Source of the DNA: Rhabdophis nuchalis
Taxonomy: Eukaryota; Chordata; Lepidosauria; Squamata; Natricidae
DNA length: 64,000 bases
Reading direction: 5' to 3'
Assembly: GCA_039707465.1 (NCBI GenBank)
Contig: CM077647.1
Location: 174,273,163-174,337,162, forward strand
Part shown: positions 1 through 11,600 of the stretch, one piece after another
How positions within the stretch are numbered: the stretch's first letter is position 1
Layout of the letters: each line of letters starts with the position of its first letter
Notes under the pieces: model-generated
Told to the model about the DNA's origin: nothing
What the model saw: the letters and a program-made list of their open reading frames with translations, nothing else
The model's database searches: none
Translations under genes and position numbers: made by a program

Positions 1-13
1 GCGAAGGCTGACA
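1..13 (-). mobile_element. Last 13 bp of a Gypsy LTR
   Basis: These 13 bases are identical to the right-hand end of both Gypsy LTRs at 32150-32525 and 42222-42596 and end in CA as an LTR should. The sequence that follows is the same as that following the right LTR at 42596. Copy A is therefore preceded by the same LTR as copy B. Whether a full element lies upstream cannot be seen. Confidence 0.7.
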
Positions 14-342
14 CTCACAGACTCGCCCTCGTTCTGACAGCACCACTGAAATGTGTAGCGTCTGGCAAAACGGGATGGTGAGGCGGCATAATGTCATTTA
101 AGTCTAGTCATCAACACATCCCAAGGCAGGGAATGTGCAAGAGCTGGAGCTGCTAATGCTCTAGCAGTAGAAAACATAGCTAGCCCACAGGCACTCAGAA
201 AAAAAACAGTCTTGCGCTCCTCGGAAATGTCACCAAGATCACTTGCGATCATAAAACAGTCAAAATGCTCGATAAAAGCATCCCATGACTCTCTCTCTGG
301 GACAAATGGGACAAACACAGGAACATTTGACATCTTCGTCAC
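14..342 (-). pseudogene. Gag N-terminal fragment of a second Gypsy-type retroelement
   Basis: An 82-codon frame starts at an ATG whose first base is 342 and reads like the N-terminus of Metaviridae gag: an ESWDAFIEHFDCFM block, then a hydrophobic FFLSACG block, then a WDVLMTRLK block. It stops at 94-96. Gag-like residues reappear in another frame down to base 14, so the frame is broken by a stop or frameshift before it is cut off by the neighbouring LTR. No further gag or pol of this element is present. The family assignment is by recognition of the motif pattern and was not searched. It recurs at 42597-42925. Confidence 0.5.
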
Positions 343-600
343 CAGTGCTCAAGACTGTTCTCTGAGGTAAAAACATGGAGGCAGGGAACTGCTTTAAACT
401 GTTTAATACGAACTGAACCAAACTGTAACAAAGAACCACCCATCTGACAGCTCTCATCTAGAGTCAGCTGTCAGACGATTAACCAATAGAGAACCTGTAA
501 TTCTCCCGCCCAAACTGAGTGCAACCTTTAGCCAATGGGAGTGCTTGATAGTAAGTCTGAGGACTTAGCACATTCGCTAACTATTATTTGAAAGAATCAA
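343..600 (-). mobile_element. Probable leader and LTR of the gag fragment
   Basis: This stretch lies immediately 5' of the gag start on the minus strand, where the primer binding site and 5' LTR of that element should be. It contains two CCAAT-type boxes in the plus orientation. No second LTR exists to define the borders, so the limits are approximate. It recurs at 42926-43183. Confidence 0.35.
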
Positions 601-806
601 AAGCTGTAAAACTAAAACAGGAAAAGATCCAGTCAAATCACTCTTTATGATGCTTATGGGCCTGCATACGCTTCTAGTAAAGGATGAGATAGAAGGAAGA
701 ATACATTTCATTTCCCTTCACTAATTATTTTGTATTATTAAAAGAATAGGTTACAGTGGACATAGGTGGAGGACTAGAGAGTGAGCATGATTAAAAAACA
801 ACATAG
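601..806. other. No recognisable feature
   Basis: AT-rich sequence with no coding potential and no repeat that I recognise, between the retroviral-like leader and the 3' end of the next LINE. Confidence 0.4.
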
Positions 807-2852
807 TATTTAGTATTTATTAGATTTGTATATCGCTCTTCTCTCTTTCGGGACTCAGGGCGGTGTACAGGCAGCGATAAAAATCAATAATACAAAACAT
901 AACATATATTAAAATATATTACATAATTAGCCTGTCCTTAAAACCCCTGCTAAAAACCTCTACTAAAACAGTTTAAAACTATGATAGGCTGGCCGCACGA
1001 AATAAATAGGTCTTCAAGGCCCGACAGAAAAGGTGCAGGTCCGTGGACGTCCGTAGGTCAGGGGGTAGGACATTCCAGAGGGCAGGGGCTGCCACAGAGA
1101 AGGCTCTCCCCCTGGGGGTCGCCAGCCAACATTGCCTGGCCGATGGCACCCTGAGGAGGCCCTCCCTGTGGGAGCGCGCTGGTCGGTGGTTGGTGTTTGG
1201 TAGCAGGAGGAGGTCTTGCAAATAGCCAGGTCCCTTGCCATGAAGCGTTTTGAAGATGGTCACTAATATCTTGAAGCGCACCTGGAAAGCCACAGGCAGC
1301 CAGTGCAGCTCATGCAGGAGAGGTGTCACATGGGAGCGCCTAGATGCTCCCAAAATCCCCCACGCGGCTGCATTCTGAACCAACTGGAGCCTCCGGGTGC
1401 ACCTCAAGGGAAGCCCCATGTAGAGCGCATTGCAATAGTCCAGGCGGGAGATAACGAGGGCTTGAGTGACCGTGCTTAAAGCATCACGATCCAGAAAGGG
1501 GCGCAACTGGCGTATCAGGCGAACTTGATAAAAAGCCCCCCTGGCCACATCTGTCCGGAGGAGTCCAGGTAGTGAGCCCTCTCTGTAGGGGCCAATGACT
1601 CGCCCCCAATAGCCAGCGATGGCACCAACTGGCTATACTGTGATGCCGGAAGCCACAGCCACTTGGTCTTGGATGAGTTGAGTCGGAGCCTGTTTCTCCC
1701 CATCCAGACTCGCACGGCCTCCAGACACTGGGACATCACTTCCATGGCATCTTTGGGGTGATCCGGGGTAAAGATGTACAACTGAGTGTCGTCAGCGTAC
1801 TGATGGAACTCTACCCCGAAACCACGGATGATCTCTCCCAACGGCTTCATATAGATGTTGAACAGGAGGGGCGAGAGGACCGACCTCTGTGGGACCCCAC
1901 AAGTGAGGTACCTTGATGTCGACCTCTGCCCTCCTGCCAACACAAATTGCAACCGGTCGGAGAGGTAGGAGGAGAACCACCGTAAAATGGTGCCCCCCAC
2001 CCCCAGCCCCTCCAGCCGGCGCAGCATGATACCATGGTCGATGGTATCAAAAGCCACTGAGAGATCTAACAGGACCAGGATATAGGAACAACCCCTATCC
2101 TGGGCCCTCCAGAGATCATCCAGAGATCAACCACCAATGCGACCAATGACGTCTCTGTGCTGTACCCAGGCCGGAAGCCGGACTGGCGTGAGTCCAGATA
2201 CACAGCTTCATCCAGGTGCTGAGAGAGCTGCCACGCCACCACACTTTCAACAACCTTCGCAAGAAATCGAAGGTTGGAGACAGGACGGTAGTTGGCCAAC
2301 ACAGCCAGGTCCAAGGAAGGCTTCTTGAGGAGGGGCTTCACCACTGCCTCTTTCAAGGCGACTGGCAGAAACCCCTCACTCAAAGAAGCGTTGACAATTC
2401 CCTGGAGCCAGCCTCGTGTAACCTCTCGGGAGGCCAGTACCAACCAGGAGGGACACGGGTCCAATAAACATGTGGTGGCGTTCAGTCGCCCCAGCATCCT
2501 GTCCATGTCCTCAGGAGTCACAGGATCGAACTCTTCCCAGATAGCATTCTCAAGACCTGCCTCGGTCAGCCCGTCTGAACTACTCCAATCGGAGGCCAAC
2601 CCATCCTGAATCTGATCCATTATATCATGCAGATAACACCCAAATTCCTCCGTATGACCCTGCAAGGGGGAATCCCGCGTCCTCAGGTGAAGAAGGGAGC
2701 GGGTCCCCCTAAACAGGGTGGTAGGCCGGTTATCTGCAGATGCGATAAGAGCAGAGAAATAGTTACATTTCACTGCTCTTATCGCCACTAGGTAGGTCTT
2801 TAAATATGACCTTACCAGTGTCCAGTCAGACTCGGAGCGGGTCACTCTATAA
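807..2852 (-). mobile_element. CR1/L3-type LINE, 5'-truncated, ORF2 relic
   Basis: The minus strand encodes consecutive pieces of a CR1/L3 reverse transcriptase. Pieces at 2887-2066 carry PLLKKPSLD and SGFRPGYSTE; 2057-1515 carries DTIDHG, GVPQRSVLSPLLFNIY and the catalytic YADDTQLY; 1548-979 carries the C-terminal RLDYCNALYMGLPL and LHWLPV blocks. Frames shift between the pieces, so it is dead. The 3' end near 807-860 has the typical 'CACCGCCCTGAGTC' tail (read on the minus strand). The 5' end stops at the target duplication of a MITE at 2853. The same copy is at 43390-45435. Confidence 0.85.
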
Positions 2853-3422
2853 CAGTGATGGTGAAACTTTTTTTTATGGTGTGCCAAAATGGTGCACGTG
2901 TGCTACTGTGCATGTGGGCCCACACCAATTCCATCCTCCCTGCCCACTGGCATATGATGGCATGAGACTCCTTTGCACATGCAGACATGACACCTCCCTA
3001 GGCTCCGGAGGCTTTTCTAAAGCCTGAGGAAGGCAAAAATGGCCTCCCCCCGATCCCCTGGAATCCGGAAATGGATCATTTCCAAACTTGCAGTTGACCC
3101 ATTGGGGCTGTTTTTTCACCCTGCCCATGCTTCAGGAAAGACTCCGGAGGCTGGGGAGGGGGAAAAAATAGCTCCACAGCTGAACCGGAAGTTTGGAAAT
3201 GAACTTCCAGTTGGGCAATTTGGGCTGTTTTTCACCCTCTCCAGCCTCTGGAGTCTTTCCTGAAGCATGGGGAAGGTGAAAATGGCCTCCCTCAGCCCTC
3301 CGGAAAAGTGAAAAGTGAGATGGCTGGCGCGCGCATGTGTGCTGGAATTGATGGCTGGCATGCCAGAAAATATGACTCCTTGTGCCACCTGTGGCACCCC
3401 TGCCATACTTTCACCATCACGG
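2853..3422. mobile_element. Non-autonomous hAT-type MITE, 570 bp
   Basis: The element starts CAGTGATGGTGAAACTTT and ends ACTTTCACCATCACGG, an inverted repeat of about 15 bp with one terminal mismatch. It is flanked by the 8-bp direct repeat CTCTATAA at 2845-2852 and 3423-3430, the hallmark of hAT insertion. There is no transposase. The interior contains two inverted copies of a 'cttcaggaaagactccggaggctgggga'-like block, so it could fold. It recurs with the same target duplication at 45436-46005. Confidence 0.85.
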
Positions 3423-3574
3423 CTCTATAACATTCGCATTTTACTGACCCCACACCTATCTAAAAAGGAATATCCCTCTGATACTGTGTTAAATACATCT
3501 TTATAATATGTAATTCCCTTTTTACTACATTTATGAAGTCATTTATAAATAAAAAATATAAAAATCATGAAAAT

Positions 3575-3918
3575 GGCAAAGTCCCCTGAGCAGGTACACT
3601 TGGTGGGATCCGGAAGAAGGGCCTTCTCCATGGTGGCTCCCTCCCTCTGGAACATAATCCCTTCAGAAAAATGACTGTCCCCCACTTTGACAATCTTATA
3701 TAAGGCCCTGATGGCCTAGTTTTGCCACAAGGCCTAGGAAACACTGAGTGGGATGGAGCCCAACAAATGGCTTATTTGACTGTATTTTTTCACTGGGGGT
3801 GGATATGATATTTAATTTTTATTTTTGTCTATATTGTGTTTTATTGCTTATAAGGTGCCTAGAGTCACTATGAGCAAGTAGACAGTTATATAAATTTTCT
3901 ACATTAATAAATTTTAAA
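3575..3918 (+). mobile_element. LINE 3'-end fragment (CR1/L3-like)
   Basis: The plus strand encodes a C-terminal RRAFSMVAPSLWNIIP block typical of the CR1/L3 ORF2 end, followed by a 3' UTR with TTTTATTGCTTATAAGGTGCC and an AT-rich tail. It is heavily 5'-truncated. It recurs at 46158-46501. Confidence 0.65.
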
Positions 3919-3927
3919 AACCTGCAA

Positions 3928-4428
3928 ACATTGAACATGATTTGATTGGAAGAGTGGAAAGAGTGGAAAGAGTGCAAAGAAGAGCAACCAAGATGATTAG
4001 AGGACTGGAGACTAAGACATATGAAGAACGGCTGCAGGAGCTGGGTATGTCTAGTTTGATGAAGAGAAGGACCAGGGGAGACATGATAGCAGTGTACCGA
4101 TATCTCAGAGGGTGCCACAAAGAAGAGGGAGTCAAACTTTTCTCCAAGGCACCTGGGGGCAGGACAAGGAGCAATGGGTGGAAACTAACCAAGGAGAGAA
4201 GCAACTTAGAACTAAGGAGAAATTTCCTGACAGTCAGAACAATTAACCTCTGGAACAGCTTGCCTCCAGCAGTTGTGAATGCCCCAACCCTGGAAGTCTT
4301 TAAAAAGATGTTAGACAGCCATTTGTCTGAAATGGTATAAGGTTCCTGCCCATGCAGGGGGTTGGACTAGAAGACCTACAAGGTCCCTTCCAACTCTGCT
4401 ATTGTATTGTATTGTATTGTATTGTAAT
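3928..4428 (+). mobile_element. CR1 LINE 3' end with (ATTGT)n tail
   Basis: A 132-codon frame (3942-4340) is the classic CR1 ORF2 C-terminus: RVQRRATKMIRGLE, YEERLQELGM, RRTRGDMIAVYRYLRG, NSLPPAVVNAPTLEVFKKML. The 3' UTR reads GTTGGACTAGAAGACCTACA and ends in four TATTG repeats, the microsatellite-like tail of this family. Copy B (46511-47011) has EVVNAP where A has AVVNAP. Confidence 0.85.
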
Positions 4429-4720
4429 ATCTCTAATCTTCTAACAAGAAAACTGGATTTCCAATGTCCTTCTGTCTTGTGGTATTGAAAGACAGAAGGT
4501 GTATAATTAAATAATATTGGAGAATGATTGTAAATGCAGCAGGATGAGCTTTTTGTTTTTGCAATTGGCAGCTACAATAAATCTTAGTGAGCAGGATAAT
4601 TTCTCCATTAATCCTCTCTTGTCAGAATTAATAATTTCTATATGTATCCTACAGATAGCAAACAATCCTCCTCTTTTTTTGTGTAGCGATTTCTCAAAGC
4701 CAGAAATATCACATGATGTA
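4429..4720. other. 3' flank of V2R gene A
   Basis: AT-rich sequence between the CR1 tail and the receptor stop codon. It would contain the 3' UTR of gene A. I see no clear polyadenylation signal in the minus orientation. Confidence 0.4.
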
Positions 4721-5619
4721 CTAATTTCTCTTTCTGAGTTGCTCCCTGTGGTTGAGGTTAGGCCGCAAAACAATGATGTAGCATTTTGGCAGGAATATGC
4801 ATCCCAGTAAGGCAGCACTGGAGGCCAAGATGGAGAAGACCTCCACAGCTACCATGGCTTTTCCTTTTGTGCTGCGATAGGCTGGAAAGAAGGAGATCCA
4901 CACACTACAAAAGGCCAACATGCTGAAGGTGATGAACCTGGCTTCATTAAAGCTGTCAGGTAATTTACGGGCAAGGAAAGCCATAATAAAGCTGGCAATG
5001 GCCAAGATACCCATGTAGCCCAAGACACAGTAGAGGAAAAAAGGTGACCCCTCATTGCATTGTAAAATCATTTCTTGGAGTTCTGAGTGCATGTCCAACT
5101 CAGGGAATGGGGGAGATGTTGACAACCAAAGAACACAAATACATACTTGGAAGAGAGAACAGGAAAGGACAATAGAAAAGGCCAATCTTTTCCCCACCCA
5201 TTTTCTCATCTGAGATCCAGGTTTAGTGGCCATGAAAGCCACAACCACAGTGATGGTTTTGGCCAGGACACTAGAAATGGCCACTGAAAAAGTGATGCCA
5301 AACATTGATTGTCGGAGAAGGCAGGTCACTTTGCTAGGCCGGCTGAGGAAGAGCAAAGAGGAGAGAAAACAGAGCAGAAGAGAGACAAGGAGGGTGTAGG
5401 TGAGGGACCTGTTGTTGGCTTTGACAATGGGAGTCTCCTTGTTCTTAATAAATGTTCCAAGTACCCAAGAGGTCAAGAAGAAGAAACAAAGAGCTGCTGA
5501 GGTTAAACCAATTCCTAAGGTTTCTTTAAAACTTAGAAAGACCAGCTGTTTCAGGATACATACATTCTTCCCTTTATTTGGATAATGATCTTCTGGACAT
5601 TCAAAACAGTCATTCATAT
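4721..5619 (-). CDS. V2R gene A, exon 6 (7TM domain)
   Basis: Begins after TTTCAG| with [16 protein letters not shown], completing the cysteine-rich linker, then seven hydrophobic segments. Family hallmarks are visible: [13 protein letters not shown] before TM2, the [17 protein letters not shown] loop-TM6 signature, AYRSTKGK, and [12 protein letters not shown] after TM7. The stop codon is at 4721-4723. It is identical in protein to copy B. Confidence 0.92.
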
Positions 5620-8600
5620 CTGAAAGAAATGTCAAGGAAAGTTTTTATACATTCCATATTTTTGAAAAAACAATAAATTTATTAAAATTTAGACCATTTT
5701 GACTTTTCCTATTTTTCCAAAACACAGAGAAGTAATCTGTGAGAATGGAAATAAGAGTTTATGGTTAGGGTCCTATGGGCAAACTTTATATTCAGAACTA
5801 CAGATTGTGATTTACAAGTATAGAAATGATTCCTCAATTGTGCAGAGATGGACAGGTTAACTACGGAATGAAAAGATACAGAAGAAACAGATTATTATAT
5901 GATTTGGAACATATGGTATAATTGGCTAGAAAATAGATGTAAAGACCATACATAAAGTTTATTTAAGAGGTGTATTAAAATGGAAAGGTAAATATTTGTA
6001 AATATTGATGCAGGTTAAAATTAAAAGGTATTATGTACATATATGAATAATTATACAATATATAGAATAGTGATGTATATAATTGGAAAGAAAGAACATT
6101 GAAATAGCCGCAATGTAAATATGAGTTATATCAATACTGTGATGCTGTAAAGAGTGGAAATGCAGTATAAATGTCGCAACATGTCTAATAAAAATTATTA
6201 TTTTTTAAAAAAGAAATGAAGTGAATATTTGAAGAACTCACAAAACTCACAAAACTATTTGCTACACTAAAGTAGTTTATTACAGTTTGTTTAGGATTAT
6301 CTAATGACAAGTGGAATGTCTAATCTACCTATTTGATTTGAAATCTTCCTTTCTGGGCAAGGAACACAGTTGTAGCAACAGAATTGTTTTCCTTCCAACC
6401 CTTTCTTCCAGTATCCAGGGAAGCAATGGTCATTACACTGAGAAAATGGAATAACCTGGTGATAAACATAAATTCCTAAAGGGTTAGTCGAGGTTTATGT
6501 ATAAGTAAAGGTTTCCCTGTTCAGTTGTGTTCAACTCTAGGACACAGTGCTCATCTCTGTTTCTTGGCCAAGGGAGCCAGCATTGTCCAAAGATATTTTC
6601 TTTTTATTATAAAGATTTTTTTAATTTTTTCATGTTCATAACATATAATCACATGTATACTATTATATAGCCAACATCATATTGTATTATTGAACTAGCT
6701 GTACCCGCCACGTGTTGCTGTGGTCAAGTTTGGTTAAATGAAAAAGTTTCCCCTCATAGACCCTCTCAGCAACCCCCTTCCTTCTCTGCCTCTCCCTCGC
6801 CTCCCTCTCTTACTCTTACCTACCTACCTACCGTATTTCTTCCCCCCTCTATCTACCTACCTACCTACCGTATTTCTCCCTCTCCATCCCGCTACCTACC
6901 TACCATATTTCTCTCTCTCTCTCTATCCCTCTACCTACCTACCTACCTACCCACCGTATTCTCTCTCTCTCTACCTACCTACATAGAGAGAGAGGAGAGA
7001 GGGCCGCTGACTTGGCAGCAGCCTTGTGGGAGGGGGGAGTTTGGAAGAGGGGGGGACACTGGTGGCAGCGTTTGAGTGGCGAGGTGGTGGGGTGGAAGGC
7101 AAGGGCTATGCAGCATTGGAGTAGAAGACCTCCAATGTCCCTTCCAACTCTGCTATTGTATTTTATTGTATTGTATCTTGGTCTTTTGTTTTTCCTTAAT
7201 GTCCAGTTCCGAAATTGCAGTTAGTTATACAAGTCTTATTTCGAGGTTCTGGTCCACCTTAAATTCAGTTAATTCAACTTCTGTGAAACCGGAAGAGAAG
7301 CTGGGGCCATCTTAATCTTTTGCAAAGAAAAAATAGGAAGAAAGAGGGGGGGAAACCCTTCATATTTCCCAGTTCTTGACTCTGTTATTATCCTTTCCCT
7401 TGCCACCTTCCACCTCCAGTCGACTACAGCTGCTCAAAATATATCAATTGGAACAAACTTTCAAACAGCCAGATTCAGGTACATTTCTCTTTTGCTTCCT
7501 GCTTTTCCAAATTCTGATTTATGATATCTGGTTGATTAAAACTTCCCACACAGTCAAGGTTAGGTTATCAGTTATCAGTGAGAAGAAGTGCTTCTTCTTG
7601 ATTTTTTGGAGTTACTTAAGATACATTAGTTGGAAGAAGTTCAAATTAAGTAAATCCTTCAGAATGTTTGGTTTCTCTTTCAAATCCAAAACCAAATTTA
7701 GAGTTTATATTTGAGTGGGTTTGTCATTTCTCTGCTTTCTCCCTTTCTCTCTGAAATTGTTTCAAACAAATAGCTTTTGGGGTGGCTGGTGTTTCAACCC
7801 TCCGTTTTCCTTTTCTTTCTTTCTTTCTTTTTGAAAAAATCCCGCTCTGACCATCAATATTATTTATGCTCTCAAGTCTTCTTTGCCTTTTCCAAGTTTG
7901 ATTTATGGTTGTGGGTTAGATAAATTTTCTTACTGGTCTTTTGTCTCTTCCTCACCTTCCTGTTCATTTGCTTTGACTTGAAATCAGCATCTTGTCAGCC
8001 ATATTTCAGGCTGCTGCCCCGATTCCAATTCATAGGGCAAATCTCTGACCTACGAGGGATCTGTTACCTCCCTCTCGGTCTGATGAGATGCTGCCCCTCT
8101 TTGCCCCCCCTCCGGGGGGGGGGGTCTGATCCAAAAAAAGGATCCCCAGAGTTAGTCAGACAGTATTCATATGAGGCTCTTCAGAGCTCACACCCCCCAG
8201 GTCTGTCCAGCTGGAAAACCTCCTGTCAAATCCCCCAAATATATTTTCCATGGTCATGTGGCCAACGGGGCTATATGCCAAAGGCACCAGGAGCATTGTT
8301 ACCTTCCCACCAAAGTGGTACATATGAATCTACTCACATTTGCATGCTTTTGAATTCCTAAGTGAGGAGGAGCTGAAGCAGGCATGGGAGCTCACCCTAT
8401 TGCATGATGCTCAGGTCTCAGCTATCCAGCTGACAAGCTCAGTGTCTTTAACCATTGAGCTATTGCATATTTATTCTATCCATTAAAATGTTGATATTAT
8501 AAGGATGTGCAAAGGACGTGTTTGGAGAATGGCAGGGTAGATAAAGAGATATATGTGATTACAACTCCTGTGATTTCAAATGGATATGCAACCCAAATAT

Positions 8601-11600
8601 GAATTTAAATTGTAATGTCATTTTGTAAATTTGATGAATGCTTGATCGTTTACAATATTTGTACAGAATATGTCATTTTTTTCAAAAACACTTATTAGAT
8701 TTCTAAAGAGATTGTGTTCAATATGGGATCATAAGGAATCAAGGAATAGTTGATTAAATGAATCCACACCTGGTTAAAAGCTGGGTGCCAGACAATCACC
8801 TCTTCGTCAATGATTAATCCCTTCACATTGGGAATTTGAGGATCCATCTCTCCAATTCTAACTCTCTGAAAGGATCTATTTGGGAAAGTGATCAAGTTGG
8901 TGATATCGAATTCACCAGTTGCTTCTCCTTTCTCATTCAGGAATATTCTCTCCCCAGCTGTATTGTTGAAAGAAATGCCTTGAAGAAATGAATGGAGCTA
9001 CTTGAAAAAGAATGAAAGGGAGAAAGAGTTGAAAGGATAGTAATTGCCAGTATTTTGAATTTTCACTTAGTCATTCTTCCCATTGCTCTAACAAATATCA
9101 AATACCGTATTTATTCGAGTATAACGCGCACACGTGTATAACGCGCACCCCCTAATTTTCGATTTAAAATCGGTATAAAATTTTGTTTCACTTTTTCTCG
9201 GCTCAGACCAAGCATTGTAAGTGACAAACGTTGTTGAACACGTGCGGCCATGATAAAAATCGTTTATAACGTGCACTCTCGTTTATAATGCGCACCCTCG
9301 TTTATAACGCGCACCGAAACTTTGAGTTCTTTTTTTGGTAGAAAATTTTGCACGTTATACTCGAATAAATACGGTAAGTACACTTACAATATAGATAATC
9401 TATATTTCAGAGAATGACACAGGTCTGTTCTAGAAATAATGTAATGTTACTTACAGAGGAAAAATAGAGCAGCAGGTAACAAATCAAAATCAGAATGAGG
9501 TATTGATATCATACAACTTGATTCAGATACATGGGGCTCCCCTTGAGGTGCACCCGAAAGCTGCAGCTAGTCCAGAACGCAGCCGCGCGGGTGATTACGG
9601 GAGTGCCTAGACACTCCCACATAACACCTATCCTGCGCGAGCTGCACTGGCTCCCTGTGGTCTTTCGAGTGCGCTTCAAGGTTTTAACGACCATCTTTAA
9701 AGCGCTCCATGGCTCGGGGCCTAGTTATATGCGAGACCATCTCCTGCCCCATACATCCCTCAGACCGAGACGCTCCCACAGAGAGGGCCTCCTCAGGGTG
9801 CCGTCGGCTGGACAATGCCGACTGGCGACACCCAGGGGAAGAGCCTTCTCTGTGGCGGGCCCTGCCCTTTGGAACGACCTACCCCCTGAACTCCGCACCA
9901 TCTCCGACCTCCGCCTCTTCCGCAAGTGTCTGAAGACACACCTATTCCATCTAGCCGGCATAGCGTAACCCCCATTACTGACTCCTAGATAGTTTTAAAT
10001 TTGGGTTTTTTAAATTCGGTTTTTAGCGCAGGGTCTATTAGAATAAGTTTTTAAAAATTTTATATGTTTTATATGTGTTTTAACATCCTTGTGCGCCGCC
10101 CTGGGTCCGTTTGGAGAAGGGCGGGGTATAAATTTAATAAAATAAATAAATAAAATAAAATAAGATATAATTTATATTCACTATTTAAACAACCAAATAA
10201 TCAAATTTGGACCATATCTAAACTCATCCCACATTGTTTGTTGTTCATTAGTACAAAGGTATTTGATATCCTGAAACCTGACAAATTTCCTTCAACCATA
10301 TTTCATCCTCTGAGACTCAATTGACAGAGAGACAGACACACATACAGAGATACAGAGAATTGGAGAGAGAGGAGAGGGAGAGAGGGAGATAGAGAGGGAG
10401 AAAGAACATAGAGTTCTTTCAAAGGGTGGAGGTCACAGTTGAAAAGGACTGAGATTTGGTCCATTCCTCTTGAATATTGATAGAGAGAGAATGCTGTACA
10501 TCCCAACTCTAAAATGTTCATGAGCCAAAGGGAAGTGCATTAGAGAACTAGCTGAGGATAATTTTAGATAGCAATAGCACTTAGACTTATTGCCTCTGGA
10601 GATTCTCGGTCATCCAGGTCATTGGTTTTTCAAGAGGCAACAGGGCTTTCTGGTTTTTCTTTGAAGGTGTTACACTTCTCATCCAAGAAGCTTCTTCAGC
10701 TCTGATTAGATGGCGGGGAAGGATTTATACTTCTTGCAGAAAGTGGTCATTTGCATTCTTTCAGCAAGTCATTAAGGTTATCTGAAGCTTTATCTGAGTC
10801 ATGAGGGTCACCTGAGTGCTCCAAATGGGTGTGGCGCCTTCTTGGAACTGTTGAAAGGACTGTGTTGTAGATTGGAGATAGATGATGTTGTATCCCTCCC
10901 TGCCTGGTAGGTCCTACACGAGGAACAGGCAGCACTTCTGAAAATGCTACCTTGGAAGTTCGGGACTTCAATCTTCTTCCTAGCAACCTGAATTTGGTTT
11001 CCAGGACTGATTGCTTTGCCTTCCCAACATCATTGGTACCAACGTGTACTACGACCTCCCCCTCTGTTGAGAGAGGGCTATTCAATTTTGACATAGATGG
11101 CCTCTATGGTTTCCTATGATGTGACTTCTCTCTTCACCTGCATTCCAACTACTGAAGCTCTCATGGTAGTGAAACATGATTGCTACAAGACAGCACCATA
11201 GGTGATAGAACCAACCTCAGCCCAGATCACATGTATGTGCCATGCTGGACTTCTGATTGACAACTATTTTAAGTGCAATCAAGGTGTCTGTAGACAAAAA
11301 CCCAGATGCACCAGGAGTTCACCTGTGTCCCCCATTGTAGCCAATCTTTACATGGAAAAGGTAGAAGCAAATGTAGGAAAGATTACCTGCCAAGGCTGCT
11401 CATTTGGAAATTCAACCTTTTTAATCTTTCTCGGTTGGGATTTTGAGCTCACAGCCTGGTGCAAAGAATGCGCCACTGCATAAACAGCATTGTAGATGCT
11501 GTAACTTTGGCCAGTCATCTGAAATTCAAACAGAGGACCAGGTAGATTCTCCAACTTCTCCTCTCCAGTACAAGTTTCAGTAATCGTAGATGAAGACAAT

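Larger units (their letters stand above)
6496..8465 (-). mobile_element. tRNA-derived SINE split by a later insertion
   Basis: 6496-6600 is the 3' half (minus strand) of a tRNA-derived squamate SINE and 8249-8465 is its head. The tRNA-like A-box region AGCTCAATGGTTAAAG lies near 8450 on the minus strand. Joined, the two halves are co-linear with the SINE family as I recall it. The interruption at 6601-8236 is flanked by a 12-bp duplication. It recurs at 49075-51043. Confidence 0.75.

Noticed and set aside
5309..5585. Plus-strand frames over the receptor 7TM exon
   Set aside because: They are antisense shadows of exon 6 with no independent support.
9531..9968. Open 145-codon frame as a host exon
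   Set aside because: The sequence is the conserved C-terminus of a CR1/L3 ORF2 with its 3' UTR and tail.
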